From contig NC_072793.1 of the NCBI RefSeq assembly GCF_028583425.1, forward strand, positions 172,585,681-172,649,680: a stretch of 64,000 nucleotides of DNA. The letters run 5' to 3'. Numbering within the stretch: the stretch's first letter is position 1; each line of letters starts with the position of its first letter. Of the stretch, positions 58,317-64,000 are shown piece after piece. Source of the stretch: Eublepharis macularius (lineage: Eukaryota > Chordata > Lepidosauria > Squamata > Eublepharidae). Under the pieces are notes generated by a model, which saw only the letters and a list, made by a program, of their open reading frames with translations, had not been told where the DNA came from and ran no database searches. The position numbers and the translations under genes were made by a program.

Positions 58317-60332
58317 TGACTTAAACCCCACCCTTCCCACAAGCGGGCTCAGGGCAGCTTCTAGCAAATATATTATTAAAAATAATTTCTTGCTGTTCAC
58401 AGCCAATTGCATCCAGTCAGGAAGCTGTTTTAGTTAACTGTTTAGTTTAGGAAGGGGGGCGGCTGCTCAGAAGAAAACCAGTCAGAAGAAAAGGGGCCAG
58501 ATTGAGCATCTGTTATGTCGGAGGGGCAGCCAGACGGGCCCAGAACCCAGGCAGATGCAGCACAGGCTCCTGGTGGACAGTTGTGGGAAGCCGGAGTGCT
58601 TCTCCCTTCAATGATGATAGGATCTTGACAGCTGCCACTCTTTTCTGCTGCTGGGGCAACTCGAGATGAATGGGGAGAGATCTGTCACTTCTGAGGCTGG
58701 CTTCTCTTTTGGATTGTCATCCATGTCCTCAGGCAATGAATTCCATAGCTTAATTACTCATTGAGTAAAGAGATGTCTTTTCTGCATCTGCAAGTATTAC
58801 AGGAGAGGGAGAAACCCATATTTTCCCACAAGGGCACCAGGCCATCCATTTGGGAAGACTTCTTCTGAACCAGGGGCTCTCCAGGTCTTCTCAGCTCCTC
58901 CCCTGGAGTTAATTTAATAACCGCTGTGCTATCTCTGATATTAAGTGCTGGCAACCTGCTTCCCCCTTGGTGGAAGCGAAGATTCGATACTGGGTTTGGT
59001 TTGTTAGGGAAAGTTTTTCAATGCCTAAAAAATCTCAACCCTTCCTTTGGGGTCTACGTGAATGACCATGAGTCTCAGTGGGTGTCTATTGCTCCCCTGC
59101 TAAATTCCGATGTTTCACTTCCTTTGTTGCTGGTGCTCTTCAGCCACCCCACAGACTGCTTTCAAGAGCCTTGACTCTGATGGACTCAGCTACATGCTGG
59201 GGCAAATAGCAGCGCCCCCAATTTTTAAACAATACCAGGGGCTTAGCTGACTCCCCCCATTCAACAAGAGGTTGTTCTAGTTATGGCAGGTGGAACATTG
59301 TGGGTCAGCACCACAGGCAGAAAATTCACGCTGCATCACCCCGATGCCATCATCCCCCTGTCCCAAAGTCACTGGCTTAGAGCTACATTTTGGGCCTGCT
59401 CTTCTGGCTTACAGTTTGGGTCAGAGAAGATCTCTGTTCCAATAACCATACCAATGAAGTGGTATTTTCCATACGCTTGCTACAGACCAGAGTCCCAAAA
59501 AAGAATTTTGGTAGTGTGTAATGACACTAAGTCTTAGAACTCTTCCATTGCTTACAGCACTTAGTTTAGTTAATTACCTAATTTGCATGTTCTTTTTTTT
59601 TCACCATGTTCATACGAGGTTCCCCCCCCTTTTTTCCCCCCAGCCGGAAAAACGTATTCAGATATAAATGAGAATTTTGAAAATGGTGATGCCCTGAGGA
59701 AACAGGAGGGGGACACTTCTGTTCTTTCAAAGCGTGATGACTCTCACAAAATTGAGACTGGGAAGAGTTTCAGTAAAAGTAGAAAACTTACTATCCATCA
59801 AAGAATTCACACAGGGGAGAAGCCATATCAATGCTTGGTGTGTGGAGAAAGTTTCCGTCAGAAAGGACACCATACTCGTCATCAGAGAACGCACACAGGG
59901 AAGAAGAAATATAAATGTACTGAATGTGGTAAAACCTTCAGTCGGAGTGAAAGTGTTATTTACCATCTAAGAATTCACACAGGGGAGAAACCATATAAAT
60001 GCCTGGAGTGTGGAAAAAGCTTCAGATGGCGTGGAGCCCTTGATTCTCATCTAAGAACTCACTCAGAGGTGAAATCATATAAATGTCTGGAGTGTGGAAA
60101 AAGCTTCAGTCGGAGTGGAGACCTTACTCGCCATCTCAAAATTCACAGAGGGGAGAAACCATATAAATGCATGGAGTGTGGAAAAAGTTATAGTCGGAGT
60201 GGAGGCCTTACTCGCCATCTAAGAATTCACACAGGGGAGAAACCATATAAATGCATGGAGTGTGGAAAGTGCTTCAATCGGAAAGAAACCTTGACTTACC
60301 ATCAAAGAATTCACACAGGTGAAGAAATATAA
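56217..60332 (+). CDS. Gene D: KRAB C2H2 zinc-finger protein with duplicated KRAB-B exon
   Basis: Coding exons are 56217-56231, 56697-56823, 57046-57144 and/or 57267-57365, and 59644-60332. One KRAB-B exon gives 309 residues, both give 342; either keeps frame. The first ATG used in A to C is ATA here, so the start is the MQPAQ ATG. The finger exon lacks the usual MWESV beginning and opens with a shortened spacer fused to a half finger, then six fingers. An extra A near 60321 shifts the frame and ends the protein at 60330-60332. The gene should still make a KRAB repressor with a short array, but it may be weakened or alternatively spliced. Confidence 0.8.
56697..56823 (+). CDS. Gene D KRAB-A exon
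   Basis: 127 bp, TTCCAG to G|GTAAGC. It encodes [34 protein letters not shown] and GNVASL. It is almost the same as the exon of gene A. Confidence 0.92.
57046..57144 (+). CDS. Gene D KRAB-B-like exon, first copy
   Basis: 99 bp, CCCTCAG to G|GTAGGT. It encodes [19 protein letters not shown]; Tyr replaces the usual Ser before Trp. It is phase 1 at both ends. Confidence 0.85.
57267..57365 (+). CDS. Gene D KRAB-B-like exon, second copy
   Basis: 99 bp, CCCTCAG to G|GTAGGT, 221 bp downstream of the first copy with about eight base differences. It encodes [19 protein letters not shown]. Both splice sites are intact, so it may be used with or instead of the first copy. Confidence 0.85.
57946..58204 (-). 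mobile_element. Squamate tRNA-derived SINE (Sauria-like)
   Basis: The minus strand reads AGCCAGTTTGGTATAGTGGT through TTCAAGTGG... to TATATAAATCTATTATTATTG. It is well preserved compared with the copies at 52155 and 52525. Confidence 0.8.
58275..58375. repeat. (ATT)n microsatellite with L2 3' tail
   Basis: About 13 ATT units are followed by CCCACCCTTCCCACAAGCGG, the reverse complement of the L2 3' end, so the run arose from the LINE tail. Confidence 0.75.
59644..60332 (+). CDS. Gene D zinc-finger exon
   Basis: Phase 1 entry as G|CC GGA AAA ACG TAT, which rejoins the family at [10 protein letters not shown]; about 50 bp of the normal exon start is missing. A half finger without cysteines precedes six fingers with helix residues (-1,2,3,6) QGHR, RESY, WGAS, RGDR, RGGR, RETY. 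Finger 1 has His for the core Leu, and finger 5 has Tyr for the core Phe. The sequence after the stop still encodes finger-like residues in another frame. Confidence 0.88.
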
Positions 60333-60459
60333 ATGCCTGGAATGTGGAAAAAGTGTCATGTATGCATGCCTGCATCCCTGCCATTAATGTGTTTCATATA
60401 CTGAACTGCTGACATAAGTTGTACTGAGCTAAGGGGGGTTGCTTACTGGTAGGGTTGTT
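60333..60459 (+). other. Gene D 3' flank
   Basis: A remnant of one more finger start (ATGCCTGGAATGTGGAAAAA) passes into sequence not shared with the other genes. No clear polyadenylation signal is seen. Confidence 0.4.
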
Positions 60460-61803
60460 ACCTACTTTCACTTCTCGAGCAAGTGTCCTTGGAAGCGGGC
60501 TGTGAATAGCAAACTATGTACCTTTTCTCAGAGAGAGTGCTGATTTCTGTGTGTGCTATGTCTAGCTGAAATAATACGTTCCCATGCAACCCTTTGGAGC
60601 TTTCTTGTGGTAGGTTCCTCGGTTCCCTCTGATGGCGATGCGGGGGAGGAGATTGCTCCGTGTGTGGGGGTGGAGGTGCTGCTGCTCCATCCTCCCCATT
60701 GCATTCTGGGATGGGCGTGGACCTGGGGAGTAGCATACTCCGCATTATCTCTTGTAGTTCTTGGACTACTTGTAACATGTCCCTTTTTAGTTCGTCCTCC
60801 CCCCACCCTTGCAGCCCGTAAATCCTATGATTCCTTCGTCAGGTCCTCCCCACTGCTTGGTTCCGATCCTGCTCTCAAATCCAGGGGTTCTTCGTCCACC
60901 CATTCCCCTGGGTCCACATGCACTTCGGTTTGGCTCGCTGGTAGGGGAACTCCGTAGTCGAACCCCTCACCCCATTGTAAGGGCTGTTCTTCTTTTGATC
61001 TTTGTCCCCTGGGGTCCCATTCTGTCAGGGTTGCTACTAGCCAATTCTGCCCCAGAGCAGCCAGCCTTGTCTCGGGGCGAATTGGCTAGTAGCAACCCTT
61101 GCCACTCGCTCCTATCAGCACCAGTCTTCCACTAGGGCATTCAGCAACAAAGTGAGCGGAGAATTCCTCTCCCTCTTTGCCTGTAAAAACCCCTTGGGCA
61201 TCTTTGACTCTCCGAGGCTGTCCAGCCTGATACTGAAGACAGAGCAGCTTGACAACTTGCTCCCAGTTCTCCATCTCACAAGCCAATTGGATCCACCCAA
61301 GCAGGGTACTTGGGTCATCTTGGATCATTGCTTTGGCTACTAATTCTGGGTTCAATCCAGCACCAAAGAATTCCATTTTCACTGACTCATCCCACTCTGG
61401 GACTTTAGCAGCGCATGCCCTAAATTCGGCCACATATTCATACACTGGCTGCTTCCCTTGCCTCAAGCACTTCATGTTCGCCCTCGCCCTCTCCCTTTCC
61501 AGGGGATATTCATACTGCACTTGCAAGGCACTTAGAAACACACTCCAGAGTTCATGGGTTTGCATGGAATAGATAGCCACAAACTACTTTGCTGCCTCTC
61601 CCCCCAGCTGGGAACCCAAATAGCTCAGCCAGCTTTCTTCATCAGGGAAGGTGGCTCCCCACTCTCATAGGAACTCTGCTGCTTGGACTAGGAAAACCCC
61701 CAGCTCCTTCAGGTCTCCCTCAAAGCGGCCTTCCAATTTTCTCTGGCCCCACAACTGTTGGGGCAGCAGCCCCGGGCGTACCAGTTGTGCGGGTGGTCCT
61801 GTC
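60460..61803 (-). mobile_element. Ty3/gypsy element fossil with gag part
   Basis: On the minus strand, 61803 to about 61086 encodes a Ty3/gypsy-type Gag, with ELWSVFLSALQVQYEYP, MKCLRQGKQPVYEYVAEFRA and MEFFGAGLNPELVAKAM typical of the retrotransposon gag fold. A proline-rich, possibly Gag-related stretch is at 60460-60960. No pol is seen and the element is broken at several places; an old fossil. Confidence 0.7.
61019..61090. repeat. Perfect-looking inverted repeat (hairpin)
   Basis: GGGTTGCTACTAGCCAATTC at the left pairs with GAATTGGCTAGTAGCAACCC at the right; with GCCCC/GGGGC the arms are about 25 bp around a 20-base loop. It lies within the gypsy fossil. Confidence 0.85.
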
Positions 61804-61804
61804 A

Positions 61805-62115
61805 TGTATGCCCACCGGCATACACGCCATTCATGTATTATGTGCTACTTATAAATCATTTGAGAATATGGGGGATTCTGAGTGCTTGTTAATTGAGAGC
61901 GTTTTTAGTTTAAAGAAACTTAAATGTTCTGCTTGTTTTATTCCCAAGACTTTTATATCTGCACTATTTATATACTTATTGGTTGCATAAGATTGTATAA
62001 TTTTCCATTTACTGTCTGATTCAGATTTTGCATAACTTTTATACTTACTTTACGTTGTTTTTGTCTTACTTTCATTTCTTTAAATAAAATATTTAAACCA
62101 AAAAAAGAAAAAAGA
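61805..62115 (+). mobile_element. L1-type LINE 3' tail
   Basis: AT-rich 3' sequence ends in AAATAAAATATTTAAACC and an A-rich tail with GA interruptions. It lies directly beside the gypsy gag part and is 5' truncated. No coding part is left. Confidence 0.6.
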
Positions 62116-62726
62116 ATGCCAATGATGAGCCCCAGGATCTACAGCCGGAGCTTTCATGAGGTCTTTAGGTCCCAACTCATCCTCTGGCAGCCCCCCCATT
62201 CCCAGTGTCCGCTCCCGTTCCAGCCATAGGTGGTTCACGTATGCAGAGTTTGAGAATTAAAAAGTTGATTCCTAACTGTAACGATCACAACAAGGAACTT
62301 TTCAAAAGACTTCTCTGGTTGGGGCATGGCAGATGCCAACATCCTGACACTCCATTTTATCCTGAAAACTTCCCTGTGAGGTTGGTTAGACTGAGAGTGT
62401 GTGACTGGTCCAAAGTTTCCCAGCAATTTCTGTGGCAGAGTTGGGATTCAACCCACGAGTATGGTGAGGTTATGGATATCAGCTGTATAGGAAAAACACA
62501 AGAGAAAAGCTCCAAGAGTGCGGTGACCAACTAACTAAAGAAACCAATGAAAAAAAGAAAGTCAATCAAATAAAATGTGTGGACAATCTTGTATCTTCAT
62601 TGTTCGTAAATCTGGTGGCATAGTCTCCTCTCCTTAGAAGGGAAGAAAAACAGACACCAGTTAGAGAATCCCAACTACCTCGGTATATGTTTGTGGAATG
62701 TTGTATTATTTGGCTGAGAAATTGTA
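62116..62726. other. Intergenic with a tRNA-type SINE remnant
   Basis: At 62340-62465 the minus strand carries a SINE tail with a box-B-like GGGTTGAATCCCAACTC. No gene is supported. Confidence 0.45.
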
Positions 62727-62800
62727 TCCAATAACATAATTGTCTTAGCGTCTATCCGACCACTCACAAAGATAGCTGGAGCATGCGCCTTTTGGGTGAT
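62727..62800 (+). mobile_element. Second Helitron start, same family as 47939
   Basis: TCCAATAACATAATTGTCTT after A repeats the start of the Helitron at 47939 with few changes, and similarity continues for about 35 bp (CCGACCACTC). No 3' hairpin and CTAG end was found, so it is truncated or hidden behind the inserts that follow. Confidence 0.6.
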
Positions 62801-62910
62801 TCTCGAAAGCTTATGCTAAAATAAAATTGGTTAGTCTTAAAGGTGCTACTGGACTCTTTTTGATTTTGCTACCACAGACTAACACGGCTAACTTCTCTGC
62901 ATCTATGAAG
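62801..62910 (+). mobile_element. Penelope-like 3' fragment
   Basis: GATTCTCGAAAGCTTATGCT through AGGTGCTACTGGACTC and CACAGACTAACACGGCTAAC matches the 3' parts at 13546 and 22867. Only one arm is present. Confidence 0.65.
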
Positions 62911-62929
62911 GAAGGACTTCCGTCTCCTT

Positions 62930-63690
62930 TCCCTTCCTCACTTTGATAGGCTGGGGAAACAAACAGCCCGCCTCTGAAGCGGCTTGGCCAAATCCGGATG
63001 CCCAGTCTGCAAGAGGGGCAGCTGTTCCCCTTCCAGATCGGGGAGAGGGGAGGGAGGAACCCGCCTCTCTGTGAAGCCGGCGCCGGGGCGGGGAGCAACA
63101 GCCAGCTGCAAGCGAGGCGGTCACTCGCCTTGCCCTCGCCTCCGGGATGGGGGGGAACCCGCCCCCCCGTCAAGCCAAGGGGGAGCAAACCCAGCCGCCT
63201 GCAAACCAGCAGCCCCCTGCAAGAGGGGCGGCCACTCACCTTCCCCTCGGGGGGGGGAACCCGCCCCCCTGTCAAGCCGGCGCCAGGGCGGGGAGCAAAC
63301 CCGCCCGCCTGCAAACAGCCAGCTGCAAGCGAGGCGGCCGCTCGCCTTTCCCTCGCTGCCTGGATCGCGCGAGGGGAGGGACAAACCCGCCCCTCTGTCA
63401 AGCCGGCGCGGTCGGCGGAGCAAACCCGCCCGCCTGCAAACCGACGGCAGGCTGCAAGAGGGGCAGCCGCTCGCCTTCCCTTCGCAGCCGGGATTTGCGC
63501 AGGGGTGCGCCGCCCTGTCAAGCCGGCGCAGCGGGGGGAGCAAACCCGCCCGCCTACAAACCTGCCGCCAGTTGCAAACGAGGCGGCTGCTCGCCTTCCC
63601 CTCCTCACCGGGATCGGTGCCAGGGGGAGGGATAAACCTGCCCCCCTGTCAAGCCGGCAGCCGGCAGCGGGCAGCCAGCTGGGATTGGGA
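62930..63690. repeat. GC-rich minisatellite, period about 120 bp
   Basis: Units share GAGCAAACCCGCCCGCCTGC (starts near 63297, 63418 and 63537) and CTCGCCTTCCCT. Very long frames on both strands (to over 250 residues) come from repeat composition and carry no known domain. Confidence 0.8.
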
Positions 63691-63724
63691 AGGTTTCCTG
63701 TCTGTCATGTGTCCTCAACCCCCA

Positions 63725-63815
63725 TCAATCAGAGATGCTTTAGGCTGATCCTGCACTGGGCAGGGGGGTGGACTAGATGGTCTGTATGGCCCCTTCCAAC
63801 TCTATGATTCTACGA
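63725..63815 (+). mobile_element. CR1 LINE 3' terminus
   Basis: GCTGATCCTGCACTGGGCAG, GGACTAGATGGTCTGTATGG and CAACTCTATGATTCTA form the well-known CR1 3' end with its short ATTCTA-type terminal repeat. Confidence 0.85.
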
Positions 63816-64000
63816 ATGGGCAGGCTGCAAGCCCTTCCTCACACTAATTTGGTTGCAACTGGGGCCCTTCCCAGCTCCCGCTGGCCCACCTGTGGCACCC
63901 TGCAGATTTTTTTTTAAGGAAAAGGAAGGGCTGGGGGCAAGGAGAAACCCAGGAGATCCAGAGAACCATCCATCAGGCGGGAGAGGCTGGGATAACCTGT
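63816..64000. other. Right edge, nothing recognised
   Basis: No frame, repeat or site could be supported in the last bases. Confidence 0.4.

Larger units (their letters stand above)
57366..59643 (+). other. Gene D intron 4
   Basis: It aligns in parts with introns 4 of A to C. It holds a SINE at 57946-58204 and an ATT repeat at 58275-58318. The end is a C/T-rich run with CCCCAG. No exon is seen. Confidence 0.55.

Noticed and set aside
62811-63807. Overlapping frames of 160-269 residues on both strands
   Set aside because: They arise from a GC-rich minisatellite poor in stop codons and have no recognisable domain.

Overview
This window is vertebrate nuclear DNA, almost certainly from a squamate reptile (a lizard, possibly a gecko; the species cannot be fixed from sequence alone). 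Genes are split into exons with GT/AG borders. The interspersed repeats (CR1, L2 and L1 LINEs, tRNA-derived SINEs of the Sauria type, a 5S rRNA-derived SINE, Penelope-like fragments, Helitrons, solo LTRs) form a squamate-type mix.

The host content is one tandem cluster of KRAB C2H2 zinc-finger genes, all on the + strand. Gene 1 is cut by the left edge, so only its terminal zinc-finger exon (1997-3300) is present. Four whole genes follow: gene A (12412-20307), gene B (25563-32317), gene C (38323-47779) and gene D (56217-60332). Each has the same layout: a CpG-rich promoter with noncoding exon 1, exon 2 with the start codon, a 127-bp KRAB-A exon, a 99-bp KRAB-B-like exon and one long terminal exon with all the fingers. 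Exon phases (0, 1, 1) agree in all four, and every splice join keeps one open frame. Predicted finger counts are 12 (gene 1, last one altered), 11 (A), 10 (B), 15 (C) and 6 (D). The encoded proteins should be nuclear DNA-binding repressors of the KRAB-ZNF class. Such proteins usually silence transposons, but their targets here are unknown. A zinc-finger relic at 5590-5800 marks the remains of another unit.

The spaces between genes are themselves duplicated: the 3' flank of one gene and the 5' flank of the next recur between A and B, B and C, and C and D, as expected from unequal crossing-over. A and B share an old CR1 insertion downstream. Gene 1 and C share a downstream block and the same TGVKP linker variant. 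A and D are nearly identical around the KRAB exons although their finger exons differ strongly, which suggests gene conversion.

Mobile elements fill the introns and spacers. The clearest cases have visible target-site duplications or paralogous empty sites: a 1.68-kb Helitron (47939-49618) with a minisatellite load; a 5.7-kb L1 complex inside gene C carrying two LTR-type insertions and an ORF1-type element; two ORF1-only L1-like insertions; three Penelope-like inverted-dimer insertions; and at least five solo LTRs. The right end (60430-64000) holds a gypsy gag fossil, a second Helitron start, a GC-rich minisatellite and a CR1 tail. The most notable gene-level novelties are the duplicated KRAB-B exon of gene D, the likely start codon in exon 2 with a small upstream ORF in A and B, and the three-finger tandem duplication in gene C.
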